Shown in pieces: positions 16,938 to 25,387 of a stretch of DNA of 64,000 bases; within the stretch, counting starts at the first letter, position 1, and every line of letters starts with the position of its first letter. Source of the stretch: Dielma fastidiosa. Its GTDB lineage: Bacteria > Bacillota_I > Bacilli_A > Erysipelotrichales > Erysipelotrichaceae. A program made the position numbers and the translations under genes. The DNA lies in the NCBI RefSeq assembly GCF_000313565.1, contig NZ_HE578924.1, positions 108,572 to 172,571 of the forward strand, read 5' to 3'. The notes beneath the pieces were generated by a model that was not told where the DNA came from, did not search any database, and was given only the letters and a program-made list of their open reading frames with translations.

Positions 16938-17522
16938 CTAATTATTGCTTCTTCTGCATAATGTAAGTATCTCCTTAATCATAACCTCACCCAAATTGAA
17001 ATCCCCTTCCTGCATGCAGTAACAGAAATAGTTAGCGATAATCATTTTTAATACGATCCACGCCAATTCATCAGCGGGTATATCCTTGCGGATGCTGCCG
17101 TCTTTTTGACCGGCGCTGACAACCTTTTTCAATACCTGATAGTTAATGCTGTTTTTATCCGGCATTGTATCCGCGCGGTGATAGAGATAGATTCGGAAAA
17201 TTTCACGCAGCCATTCGACATCATTGCCATTCAGCAATTCATTCTGCATCTCAAGATAGACCTCAAGGTTAGCCAAGCCAGTTTCACGATTCAGCCTCGG
17301 CGCAATTTCTTCACGGGTATGCAGTGAGCTTTTCATTGACTGCTGGACAATGATATCATCCTTGGAATTAAAATGCTTATAATAAGAACCAATCGAAATA
17401 TCCGCCTTCTGACAAATCTCTCTGATTGTGATTGAATCATAATTCTTTTCTTTTACCAATTCAGTAATTGCCTGATGAATTTTTCGGTAAGTTTCTTTTT
17501 TCTGTTCATCTCGGATACCCAT
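16938..17522 (-). CDS. TetR-family transcriptional regulator
   Basis: 194-residue regulator. The N-terminal HTH (about 10-55) has the TetR pattern ITIREICQKADISIGSYYKHFNSKDDI; the ligand-binding domain is helical and diverged. It is downstream of the flavin reductase gene on the same strand, with a hairpin terminator between them. AGGAG precedes the ATG. The GTGAA-N4-TTCAC palindrome at the reductase promoter (19383) is a plausible operator, so it probably controls expression of the reductase in response to an electron acceptor or related ligand. That role is inferred from context. Confidence 0.88.
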   Translation of the reverse strand: MGIRDEQKKETYRKIHQAITELVKEKNYDSITIREICQKADISIGSYYKHFNSKDDIIVQQSMKSSLHTREEIAPRLNRETGLANLEVYLEMQNELLNGNDVEWLREIFRIYLYHRADTMPDKNSINYQVLKKVVSAGQKDGSIRKDIPADELAWIVLKMIIANYFCYCMQEGDFNLGEVMIKEILTLCRRSNN

Positions 17523-17547
17523 AAAATCACTCCTATCCTTAGAAGTA

Positions 17548-17573
17548 AAAGCTGCCGATGCCGACAGCTTTTC
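17548..17573 (-). terminator. Terminator after flavin reductase gene
   Basis: AAAGCTG/CAGCTTT arms with complementary inner bases and a T-run on the minus strand, between the reductase stop and the TetR gene. Confidence 0.75.
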
Positions 17574-17603
17574 TTTAGCAGATTTATTATACCTTATTTT
17601 TAA

Positions 17604-19364
17604 CTATTTTGCAGCATTGATACCCGCAATCCGTCCAAAACGTACAGCTGATCCGATAGCCATACCGCAGCAAGGATATTCAGTACCGAATAAGCCAGTA
17701 AAGGCAACCTCACCTGCCGCATACAGACCCTTGATCGGCGTATTATTTGTATCAAGTACCTGAGCTTCCACATCAGTTACCAGACCGCCGTAAGTTACCG
17801 TAACAACCGGTTTCATTTCGATAGCATAAATTGTACCTTCAAGAGCATTCATTTTATCAGCTGGTTTGCCGAAATCTTCATCATTGCCAGCCGCGCATAA
17901 TTCATTGTAACGTGCTACTGCTGATGCGAATGTTGTAGGATCAACACCCATCAGTGCCGCTAATTCTTCCGCTGATTCAGCTTTTAATGTTGAATCTAAA
18001 GTCATTGCATATTGTACAGTTGGCGCTGGATCATTAGCACTTGCGATATACCAGCCAATCTTGCTGCCAGAGTTAACTAACGCTTCAGCTACATGATATT
18101 GATAAGTGAATTCATCAACAACACGTTCGCCTTTTTCATTTACGATTAAGCCTGCTTCTTCATTGATGCCGACACCGCTTGTAAAGCTTGTAAATACGAT
18201 TTGTGTGCTTGGTGCATTGAAAATCTGCGCGCCGACAGCTTCACTCATAGTAAGACCATCACCGACATTACCTCTAGGAACTGAAGTTACATAGCCTTCA
18301 GCTGATGGATAACGAGAAATCATTTCTTTATTCTGCGCATAACCGCCAGTTGCGATAATTACTGACTTCGCGTTAACCGTTACCTTTGATCCGTCAGGCT
18401 TAACCCCAACAACACCTACAACATCACCATTTTCATTTGTTAATAACTCATTTGCTGATACATTATATTTAATTTCAGCATCAGTAGCCTGAACGGCCTT
18501 TACTAATGGTACAGTAATCAAACCGCCGTTGCCGTTTGTCATACCCGCTTTTTCAAGCGTATTGTGTACACGCCAAGGAGTAATTGATGAATGAATTGGT
18601 TCCACATCCTTAACAACTACGCCGTTATCAATCAGCCAATTAAAATCACCCAGCGCATTATCTGTAAATTCATGAAGCTTTTCATCATCGATCAGATCAC
18701 CGCCGACACCCTTTAGATAATCATATAATGCTTCCGGTGTATCACCTTCAAAACCAGCAGCTTCCTGGAATTCAGTACCTGCTGCCAGTAATTTACCGCC
18801 GCTCAGTGTAGTCGCACCGCCTGGGATTCCTTGTTTTTCAAGAATAATAACCTTCGCACCGGCATTGGATGCTTCTAAAGCCGCACTCATACCCGCTGCG
18901 CCGGCACCTACGATAACAACATCAGCATCTAATGTTTCATCCTTTGCCGCTGCCTTTTCAACTTCCACTGCCTTTAACGCGTCAACATCACCGCCAGCTT
19001 GTTTTACCGCATCACCGACAGCACTCAAAATTGCATTACTCGTAATCGTCGCACCAGTAATTGCATCAATATTTAAGGATTGTGTTTCAAGAATCTTGCC
19101 TGGCAATGTTTCATAAGGTGTCATGTCTAATCCATAACCAACACCATATGTATCATTGGTAGTCGTAATTTCAATCTTCGTAATTTCGGAATCGCTGAAG
19201 GTTACATCAACATTCATGTCGCCCTTCATACCTCTGGATGTACCTGTAAAAGTACCTGCCGTATAACCTGCTTTCGGTTCTTCCGGCTTCTCTGCCGGTG
19301 TTGAACAAGCGCCTAAACTTAAGGCCATCAATGCTGAGATACCAACTAATATACCTTTCTTCAT
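17604..19364 (-). CDS. Secreted FMN/FAD flavoprotein reductase (fumarate-reductase-like)
   Basis: 586-residue lipoprotein with lipobox LSLGAC. An FMN_bind domain (about 35-125) ends in DAITGATIT, where the Thr is the usual covalent FMN site (attached by ApbE). A FAD_binding_2 reductase domain (about 148-586) begins VVIVGAGAAGMSAALEA. This layout matches extracellular anaerobic reductases such as fumarate, urocanate or methacrylate reductases, fed electrons through flavins at the cell surface. The fumarate-binding His and Arg positions near the C-terminus are replaced (VVTVTYGG instead of the HHTMGG type; GLFGTEYPCCG instead of the GANRLGG type), so the substrate is probably not fumarate. AGGAGG precedes the ATG. 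Confidence 0.9.
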   Translation of the reverse strand: MKKGILVGISALMALSLGACSTPAEKPEEPKAGYTAGTFTGTSRGMKGDMNVDVTFSDSEITKIEITTTNDTYGVGYGLDMTPYETLPGKILETQSLNIDAITGATITSNAILSAVGDAVKQAGGDVDALKAVEVEKAAAKDETLDADVVIVGAGAAGMSAALEASNAGAKVIILEKQGIPGGATTLSGGKLLAAGTEFQEAAGFEGDTPEALYDYLKGVGGDLIDDEKLHEFTDNALGDFNWLIDNGVVVKDVEPIHSSITPWRVHNTLEKAGMTNGNGGLITVPLVKAVQATDAEIKYNVSANELLTNENGDVVGVVGVKPDGSKVTVNAKSVIIATGGYAQNKEMISRYPSAEGYVTSVPRGNVGDGLTMSEAVGAQIFNAPSTQIVFTSFTSGVGINEEAGLIVNEKGERVVDEFTYQYHVAEALVNSGSKIGWYIASANDPAPTVQYAMTLDSTLKAESAEELAALMGVDPTTFASAVARYNELCAAGNDEDFGKPADKMNALEGTIYAIEMKPVVTVTYGGLVTDVEAQVLDTNNTPIKGLYAAGEVAFTGLFGTEYPCCGMAIGSAVRFGRIAGINAAK

Positions 19365-19382
19365 ATGTCCCTCCTGAATTTA

Positions 19383-19398
19383 AGTGAACACGTTCACT
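19383..19398. promoter_or_regulatory. Palindromic operator at reductase promoter
   Basis: AGTGAA-CACG-TTCACT lies just downstream of the -10 box on the minus strand, a good place for the neighbouring TetR repressor. Part of it also matches 12 of 14 cre positions, so CcpA is an alternative. Confidence 0.65.
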
Positions 19399-19406
19399 GT
19401 AATATT

Positions 19407-19434
19407 ATTATAGCAGTTGTTAATAAAAAAACAA
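19407..19434 (-). promoter_or_regulatory. Promoter of flavin reductase gene
   Basis: TTGTTT, 16-base spacer, TATAAT (19412-19407) reading leftward; the -10 is perfect and the -35 weak. Confidence 0.6.
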
Positions 19435-19584
19435 GACCTTTTGTGATAGTTTTGTCAATTTTTTATTCATTAGCTTTTAATCTTGCGTTAACCTTCAAAT
19501 AATCAGCCATTATTTTGTATTTTGTCATGAATCAGCAGCAATTTTGGAGGTATTCAGGTACTGTCGACAGCCTTCGCGCAACCC

Positions 19585-19613
19585 TTGACAATCCGTGATA
19601 TGAATATTAGAAT
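19585..19613 (+). promoter_or_regulatory. Promoter of TPR-protein gene
   Basis: TTGACA, 17-base spacer, TAGAAT, about 50 bases upstream of the start codon. Confidence 0.75.
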
Positions 19614-19661
19614 GAAATCAATCGACTATGTTTATCAAGCACACAGCTGGGAGAAAAAACT

Positions 19662-21170
19662 ATGAACATCTTAGAACAGTGCCAGATTTGGCATGAAAAC
19701 GATGAATATAATAAAATCATTGAAGCGATTGAAGCCTTGCCTTCAAATGAACGCACACCCGAATTAGACAGTGAATTAGCCCGAGCCTACAATAATTTAG
19801 CGTCCACTGAAGACCGTTCACTTTTTAAGAAAGCGATTGCGCTGCTGAAACAGCATGAAGAATATTTTAAAGGTGATCACTTTTGGAATTTTCGCATAGG
19901 TTATGCCTATTATTACTTAGATCAGGAATATAATGCACTGCCTTATTTTGAACAGGCGCTGGCAGCCCGTCCAAATGATGAGGATACACTGGCCTTTATC
20001 CGAAGCTGCCGCAAATGTTTGACAATGCCCCGCTTCCGCAAGAATTTCAGTCAGCGTACGGCTGAATGCTGGCAGGCATTTATTGAAGGTGAGGCTGAAC
20101 TGCGCAGCCTGATGGATGTGCGTAATCGAGATGAGGTCAGTGAACAATTAATGGAAAAATGTCATGCCATTCTCTCATTAGCATTTGAGGATATCGCATT
20201 TGAACTAGGTTTTAATGGAAAGCAATATGAATTAATTCTCTCACCGGAAGGTAATTTCAGTACCTTATTCAAGCTAGTCTATTTTAAGCGTCAAGCACCA
20301 TCATTGCCGCAATGGAATATCTGGGTAGGCAGACAGGCTGCCAATGGCTTTGCCCTGCGTTATGAAGATATTCAGATCAGCGCCGATGATGTACAGGTAT
20401 GGGTTAATGTCACAGATAAAAGAAAAATTGACCTGACTTTATATTGTGAAGCTTTAGTAAAATTGCTTGAAGAGGATGAAGGCCGAGCTTGGTGGTTTTT
20501 ATCCGTACTCACTGATCAGACGCTGGGTGAAATTAATGCTATGATGCTGATTGATGAGTTTGAAGTAATCGGCAAACCAAAAGCAGAAGCGGCTCATCCC
20601 CTTGCCAAGCTGCCGGATTTACTGACTGAAAAGGGTTTTGATTTACAGTTTGATGTTGAAGCCTATTTAGAAAGAAGCTATATCGGTTATCAGCTTGATC
20701 CGGATAATGACATGAAGGCAGATTGGCGTATGGATGTCTATGTTGGGTCCACCCGCTGTCCGAATTTGATCAATGAATATCTGAATCATGAACATCAGAC
20801 AATGGATGCTTTCCATAAGGATGGTGCGGTACCTGGCTTCTTCTGTTACTCACTGGATGCCTTTAATGATGCGCCAAAGAATGCTGTACTTGATTTCAGA
20901 GATATGATTGAAGCCGCTATTTTAAAAAGTGCTGGTGAACATGCGGTTACCTTTACCGGCGGTGCGACCGGCATATACTGCGGTTATCTTGATTTTATCG
21001 CTTGGGATCTGCCTGCTGTCCTTGATGCTGCGCAGGCAGAATTTGAAGCCAGCCCAATTTCATGGGCAAACTTCCACGTTTTCCGCAGAGATGCCCAAAC
21101 GATTTCCTTAATTGATAAAGAAAAGGCGGATGAAGACTCAGCGCCAACCAACAGCAAACTTCTGAGTTAA
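19662..21170 (+). CDS. Hypothetical TPR-containing protein
   Basis: 502-residue cytoplasmic protein without signal peptide. The first ~120 residues form TPR-like helical repeats (LARAYNNLAS; FRIGYAYYYLDQEYNALPYFEQALAA). The rest is acidic and rich in Trp and Asp, with no catalytic motif that I recognise. It resembles a recurrent gut-bacterial hypothetical family that pairs TPRs with immunity/SuFu-like domains. It stands alone with its own promoter and a shared terminator. Function unknown. Confidence 0.75.
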   Translation: MNILEQCQIWHENDEYNKIIEAIEALPSNERTPELDSELARAYNNLASTEDRSLFKKAIALLKQHEEYFKGDHFWNFRIGYAYYYLDQEYNALPYFEQALAARPNDEDTLAFIRSCRKCLTMPRFRKNFSQRTAECWQAFIEGEAELRSLMDVRNRDEVSEQLMEKCHAILSLAFEDIAFELGFNGKQYELILSPEGNFSTLFKLVYFKRQAPSLPQWNIWVGRQAANGFALRYEDIQISADDVQVWVNVTDKRKIDLTLYCEALVKLLEEDEGRAWWFLSVLTDQTLGEINAMMLIDEFEVIGKPKAEAAHPLAKLPDLLTEKGFDLQFDVEAYLERSYIGYQLDPDNDMKADWRMDVYVGSTRCPNLINEYLNHEHQTMDAFHKDGAVPGFFCYSLDAFNDAPKNAVLDFRDMIEAAILKSAGEHAVTFTGGATGIYCGYLDFIAWDLPAVLDAAQAEFEASPISWANFHVFRRDAQTISLIDKEKADEDSAPTNSKLLS

Positions 21171-21188
21171 CTATTTTCATATTAAAAC

Positions 21189-21231
21189 AAAAGGTTGATT
21201 TTAAGAGTGTATCTCCTAAAACCAACCTTTT
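21189..21231. terminator. Bidirectional terminator
   Basis: AAAAGGTTG and CCAACCTTTT pair, with inner TTTTA/TAAAA, between two convergent genes. T-rich on both strands. Confidence 0.8.
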
Positions 21232-21234
21232 CGC

Positions 21235-22584
21235 TTATTTTAATTCAGGCCAGTAAGCCTTGTTTGCTTCGATCATCTCATCAAGCACTTCTTTAGCCAC
21301 TTCAATTGACGGCACTGTTTTATTTAGTGCAAACGCCTGAAGCACTTTTGTATAAGAACCTTCGATTGCCCCTTCCACAAGCAGATGCTCACAAGCGTTC
21401 TGCTGTTCAATCATACCTTTATAGAAAGTGGAAATTGGTTCAATACCAATCAATTCAGGACCGTTCTTAGTGATCCATGCTGGTAATTCAATCATTGTAT
21501 CATCCGGCAGATTTGGCACCTTGCCGTTATTTGGTTCAATGATGATGAATTTCTTCTTCTCATCACCTAAGAGTGCTACAGCTAAATCAGCGATGAAGTT
21601 TCCGTGCGCACCGGCATAGAATACCTTTTTATCTATTTCACCCGTTGCCAGATAACGGTCAACTCCTTCAAACAATGCCTTTTCACGAGTTTCCATTACT
21701 TCGTTAGCGCGTGTGTGATTCGGATCTGAATGTTCAACATTTTCCTTCGGGAATAAATAGTAAGTCAAATAAGTATTAGGAATATATTCCGGACATAATT
21801 CCATCAAACGGGCTGCGTTTGTCCATACCTTGATCCAAGACTGATTGGCATGACGATCCCCTGTTGCTTCATGCTTCTTAAGCGCCTCAATATGCTCCTT
21901 AGGCAGCAGGATACCATGTTCCTTCGCATAAGCACGGATTTCTGCCGCTACATCACGGCCTTCATATTCCATGCGGGTAAACCAGCCAAAGTGATTTAAA
22001 CCAAAGTAATCAACATCAATGTTTGTGTAATCCTTAATACCAACGCATTTACCGATCATTTCAATAATTGCGATCGGCATATCACAGATATTGATAATCC
22101 GTGCATTAGGTCTCAGCTTCTGACAAGCGATTGCCACAATAGCTGCCGGGTTGGAATAGTTTAAAATCCAATGATCCTTTGCGGCATATTTCTCTACATC
22201 ATCAATCATTTCAATCATTGGGAAAATAGTACGCAGACCATAAGCCATACCGCCGCAGCCGCATGTTTCCTGTCCTACAACACCATGACGCAAGGAAATT
22301 TTTTCATCCTGTTCACGCATTGCATATTTGCCGACACGCATTTGCGCAAAGATAAATTTCGCGTCTGTATAAGCTTCTTTTTTGTCTGTGGTAACCGTTA
22401 ATTTGATCGGAGATTTCATATCCTTTAAAATCCAGTCAACAACAACACCCACCTTGCTTTGACGTTCTCCGTCAATATCATATAAACGAACTTCTGTAAC
22501 ACCTAATTCTTTTTGTCTTAATGCAATCGAAGTAACAATACCCGGCGTAAATGTGCTGCCGCCGCCTACAATAGTAATAATCAT
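21235..22584 (-). CDS. 6-phospho-alpha-glucosidase, GH4
   Basis: 449-residue NAD- and Mn-dependent glycoside hydrolase family 4 enzyme, cleaving PTS-imported alpha-glucoside phosphates such as maltose-6'-phosphate. An N-terminal NAD fold (IVGGGSTFTPG) is followed by ICDMP (about residue 172), the GH4 motif with the metal Cys that marks alpha-specific members (beta-specific ones have a CN-type motif). The metal His is in FGLNHFGWF. ATG at 22584 is chosen; the upstream GTG overlaps the AAAGGTGG ribosome site. Co-transcribed with the EIIBC gene 21 bases upstream. Confidence 0.92.
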   Translation of the reverse strand: MIITIVGGGSTFTPGIVTSIALRQKELGVTEVRLYDIDGERQSKVGVVVDWILKDMKSPIKLTVTTDKKEAYTDAKFIFAQMRVGKYAMREQDEKISLRHGVVGQETCGCGGMAYGLRTIFPMIEMIDDVEKYAAKDHWILNYSNPAAIVAIACQKLRPNARIINICDMPIAIIEMIGKCVGIKDYTNIDVDYFGLNHFGWFTRMEYEGRDVAAEIRAYAKEHGILLPKEHIEALKKHEATGDRHANQSWIKVWTNAARLMELCPEYIPNTYLTYYLFPKENVEHSDPNHTRANEVMETREKALFEGVDRYLATGEIDKKVFYAGAHGNFIADLAVALLGDEKKKFIIIEPNNGKVPNLPDDTMIELPAWITKNGPELIGIEPISTFYKGMIEQQNACEHLLVEGAIEGSYTKVLQAFALNKTVPSIEVAKEVLDEMIEANKAYWPELK

Positions 22585-22605
22585 TTTAATTTCCACCTTT
22601 CTTTT

Positions 22606-24165
22606 TTATAATGACGCAAGCTTTTCATCAACAGCCTTGCGGATCTGCGGTACTTCCAAACCATAGATAATCTGTACATTATTGCCGCGTTTCACAATGC
22701 CGCTGTTTTTTGTTTCATTAATTTTCGCTTCATTCACTAATGCCATATCTGCCACATCAACACGCAGACGTGTGAAGCAGTTTTCTACACCCTTGATATT
22801 CGCTTTGCCGCCTAAGCCTTCGATAATCGCCATGATCTGTGCTTCAGCCATCGCACTGCCGGCAGCTGATGTCGATGCTTGTTCATTATTCTCCAGCACC
22901 TTTTCCTCACGGCCCGGTGTATGCAGCTTAAATTTCTTAATCAGGAATACAAAGACTAAGAAATAGACAACAATTTCAGCCGCAGCGATGAGATAGAATA
23001 CCGGCCAGTTTGTTCTTTCCATACCGGCAGCCAGATTCATGACAAAGCCATTGATTAAACCAGTGCTCATCGCGTGAACATTAAATACTTTCAGCAAGGC
23101 TAAGAATGTACCGGCAATTACTGAATGCACAAGGAATAAGAGCGGCGCGGTGAAGGCAAACATGAAGTCGATCGGTTCCGTAATACCAGCCAGTGAAGCC
23201 GTCATTACTAATGGAATCAATATATTTTTAATATTCTTTTTATTCTCCGGATAAGCGGTAAAGTAGAAGGCTGCGCAGATACCGATATAACCAAATGTCT
23301 TCGCAAGACCCGTACCCATGTAATAGATTGAATCAGAGAATGGCACACCCATCTGCAGTTCAGTCATAACGATTGGATAAGCACCAACGACTGTTGTTTC
23401 ACCTAATGCCAGCGTACCGCCAAGATCACCAAACTGGAATGGCGCGTAGACTAAATGATGAAGACCGGTTGGAATCAACAGACGTTCAAGCATACCATAT
23501 AAGAATAAACCAAATTCACCTGAATTAGCGATAACCTGTGCTAAGGCTGTGATCACACTTTGTACAAATGGCCAAACATAAGTACAGCCAAAACCAAACA
23601 GAATTGAAACACCCACCATGCAGGCAAAACTGAAACGAGTTCCTGAATACATCGCCCAATAGCCTTTGAAGCGGGCTTCACATGTTTTATTAAATACATA
23701 ACCAGTCAGACAGCCAAGAATGATACCGCTGAATACACCCATATCGGTAACCTGCAGCCCCAATACCGTTGATTGACCAGTACCGTAAAGGCCAAGCATC
23801 GCACTTGGTTCAGCCAACAAGCCGTTCGTTGACAAGGTTACATTATTAGCTGTCAGGAACATAATATATGCAAGCAGACCAACCATAGCCGCCTGATGCT
23901 TTTCCTTTTTAGCCAAAGCAGCCCCAATACCTACGGCAAAGATTAAACCGAGGTTATTGATAATTGCCATGATACATTGATATAGTAAATTACCCGCTAA
24001 CTGAATCGGCGCTGCCTGTAATAATGTCAGCATGCCGGTAATTGTTGTGTTGGTCAGCAATACGCCGATAACCAGAATCATACCCGCTACTGAGATATAG
24101 CTGAGCGGCTGAACCATTGCTTTGGAGAATTTCTCCATTACTCCCATAATTTTGTCTTTCATCAT
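22606..24165 (-). CDS. Alpha-glucoside PTS permease EIIBC
   Basis: 519-residue glucose-family permease. The EIIC domain (about 10-425) has roughly ten membrane segments and the GITEPIDFMFAF motif around the sugar site. The C-terminal EIIB domain (about 445-519) carries the phosphorylated Cys in ENCFTRLRV. It lacks EIIA, supplied by the gene at 25388. With the GH4 enzyme it makes a MalX/GlvC-like maltose or alpha-glucoside import system. Two adjacent ATGs (24165, 24162) follow AGGAG; the second has the better spacing. The leader carries an antiterminator target and terminator. Confidence 0.92.
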   Translation of the reverse strand: MMKDKIMGVMEKFSKAMVQPLSYISVAGMILVIGVLLTNTTITGMLTLLQAAPIQLAGNLLYQCIMAIINNLGLIFAVGIGAALAKKEKHQAAMVGLLAYIMFLTANNVTLSTNGLLAEPSAMLGLYGTGQSTVLGLQVTDMGVFSGIILGCLTGYVFNKTCEARFKGYWAMYSGTRFSFACMVGVSILFGFGCTYVWPFVQSVITALAQVIANSGEFGLFLYGMLERLLIPTGLHHLVYAPFQFGDLGGTLALGETTVVGAYPIVMTELQMGVPFSDSIYYMGTGLAKTFGYIGICAAFYFTAYPENKKNIKNILIPLVMTASLAGITEPIDFMFAFTAPLLFLVHSVIAGTFLALLKVFNVHAMSTGLINGFVMNLAAGMERTNWPVFYLIAAAEIVVYFLVFVFLIKKFKLHTPGREEKVLENNEQASTSAAGSAMAEAQIMAIIEGLGGKANIKGVENCFTRLRVDVADMALVNEAKINETKNSGIVKRGNNVQIIYGLEVPQIRKAVDEKLASL

Positions 24166-24197
24166 TTTTCTCCTTTAAATAATGTTATAAATAAAAT

Positions 24198-24244
24198 AAA
24201 GACCTATAAAATCCCCTTTTATAAAGGTTCATCTTATAGGTCTT
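24198..24244 (-). terminator. Antitermination-controlled terminator before EIIBC gene
   Basis: AAGACCTATAA pairs with TTTATAGGTCTT and is followed by T-rich sequence on the minus strand. The 5' arm overlaps the end of the antiterminator target at 24239-24268, so only one of the two can form. Confidence 0.88.
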
Positions 24245-24268
24245 GCCTGCTTATCAGTAACAATCCTT
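24239..24268 (-). promoter_or_regulatory. RAT antiterminator site 2 (LicT/SacY type)
   Basis: AAGGATTGTTACTG, short loop, then GCAGGCAAGACC reading leftward: a near-consensus ribonucleic antiterminator, between the regulator stop and the EIIBC gene. The regulator protein should bind it and stop formation of the terminator at 24198. Confidence 0.92.
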
Positions 24269-25096
24269 CTATTTTACTACTTTAAGCAAATGAATCATCA
24301 GATACACCTGCTCCTGTCTTGATAATGTATAATTAAATGTCTGTTCGATATAAGTAGTGACATTAATGATACAGTTCTTTAATCGGTCATCCTTTTTTAT
24401 CAGCAGATCATACATATCCTCAACCTCATTCAGTTCACTGCTTTCACCTTGAAAGATACGCTGAGCCAAAAACTTTAAATGCGTCATTAATCTTGCCGCA
24501 TCCAGCTGATCCGGATCAAGCTTAATATTAAATTCCTGACGAATCACATCAAGCACACCTTTAGTAAACAGCAGAATACTTGTAGTTTTATCGGTTGTAC
24601 TCTGCATTGTCGCATTGACGATATGCATCGTAATATAACCCGCTTCATCTTCATCAAGGCGGATGCCGGTAATCTGTTCAATAATATTCAATGACCAAAG
24701 CGCAAGCTTATATTCATCCCGATACATCGTTCTGATTTCACTGATCATCAGATTGGGAAGCTGTACTCCCTCCTGCTGACGCTGAACAGCGAAGTAGATA
24801 TGATCAGTGAGCGCGATTACGATCTGATTGCTGAGATTCACATGCAGCTGTTTCTTAACCTCTTCCATAATCATTTCAGCAATTTGGAAATACTCAATCG
24901 GTGTCTGATCAAATAATTCATTAAACTTACTCATATGTTCATCAAGGATATAATACATCCGTTCAATCTTTTCCGCATCAATCGTATCACCGGGTTTCTT
25001 TTGAAAACCAATGCCGGCACCTTGAGCGATCGCATCTTTATTATCGTCGGTTCTAGTGGCCACTATGTTGTTATTGAATACACGAAGTACTTTCAT
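24269..25096 (-). CDS. BglG/LicT-family transcriptional antiterminator
   Basis: 275-residue RNA-binding antiterminator. The N-terminal CAT domain (about 1-57) starts MKVLRVFNNNIV. PRD1 (about 65-170) and PRD2 (about 175-275) carry the histidines that PTS proteins phosphorylate (ALTDHIYFA, GYITMHIVNA, LMTHLKFLAQR, YLMIHLL). Binding to the RAT hairpins at 25156, 24239 and probably 25307 should allow read-through when alpha-glucosides are transported. ATG at 25096 follows GGAGGGAG; the upstream in-frame start lies in the terminator and is rejected. Confidence 0.93.
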   Translation of the reverse strand: MKVLRVFNNNIVATRTDDNKDAIAQGAGIGFQKKPGDTIDAEKIERMYYILDEHMSKFNELFDQTPIEYFQIAEMIMEEVKKQLHVNLSNQIVIALTDHIYFAVQRQQEGVQLPNLMISEIRTMYRDEYKLALWSLNIIEQITGIRLDEDEAGYITMHIVNATMQSTTDKTTSILLFTKGVLDVIRQEFNIKLDPDQLDAARLMTHLKFLAQRIFQGESSELNEVEDMYDLLIKKDDRLKNCIINVTTYIEQTFNYTLSRQEQVYLMIHLLKVVK

Positions 25097-25117
25097 ACAA
25101 ATCTCCCTCCGATAAAT

Positions 25118-25160
25118 AAAAAAACCAAACAAAAAAGTAGTATACCTTCATGTTCGGTCT
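25118..25160 (-). terminator. Antitermination-controlled terminator before antiterminator gene
   Basis: ACCGAACA pairs with TGTTTGGT (one G-T pair), followed by a run of Ts on the minus strand, overlapping the 3' part of RAT site 1. Confidence 0.82.
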
Positions 25161-25185
25161 TGCCTGCTTAACAGTAACAATCCTT
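25156..25185 (-). promoter_or_regulatory. RAT antiterminator site 1
   Basis: AAGGATTGTTACTG, loop TTAA, GCAGGCAAGACC on the minus strand, about 13 bases downstream of the -10 box. The antiterminator gene is thus autoregulated. Confidence 0.93.
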
Positions 25186-25197
25186 GATTACGGTTTG

Positions 25198-25226
25198 ATT
25201 ATAGCCAATCCAATCTCGTTTGTCAA
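25198..25226 (-). promoter_or_regulatory. Promoter of antiterminator/EIIBC/GH4 operon
   Basis: TTGACA (25226-25221), 17-base spacer, TATAAT (25203-25198): a perfect sigma-A promoter. Confidence 0.93.
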
Positions 25227-25234
25227 CGCTTTCA
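25221..25234. promoter_or_regulatory. cre (CcpA) site, perfect consensus
   Basis: TGTCAACGCTTTCA matches TGWNANCGNTNWCA at all 14 positions. It overlaps the -35 box of the leftward promoter and lies 40 bases upstream of the rightward -35, so glucose should repress both transcripts, the leftward one most directly. Confidence 0.88.
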
Positions 25235-25273
25235 GGAAAAATATTTATTTTTTTGATTTTAAGCTTTTAGGGG

Positions 25274-25302
25274 TTGACAAACACGTTTGAAAAATTTAAG
25301 AT
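25274..25302 (+). promoter_or_regulatory. Promoter of EIIA gene
   Basis: TTGACA, 17-base spacer, TAAGAT reading rightward. The transcript would start just before the RAT-like element. Confidence 0.8.
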
Positions 25303-25306
25303 AGTG

Positions 25307-25370
25307 GCAACAATGTTACTGTTAAATCAGGCATGAGTTCTATTTCTTTGATAGCGCTCATGCCTTTTTT
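25307..25370 (+). promoter_or_regulatory. RAT-like site 3 with terminator, EIIA leader
   Basis: The leader of the divergent EIIA gene holds ACAATGTTACTGTTAAATCAGGC, a weaker match to the RAT sites 1 and 2. Its 3' end GGCATGAG (25330-25337) also pairs with CTCATGCC (25357-25364) followed by six Ts, a clear intrinsic terminator. The mutually exclusive layout is that of sites 1 and 2, so the same antiterminator probably controls EIIA. Confidence 0.75.
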
Positions 25371-25387
25371 AACCCTAGGAGGAAAAT

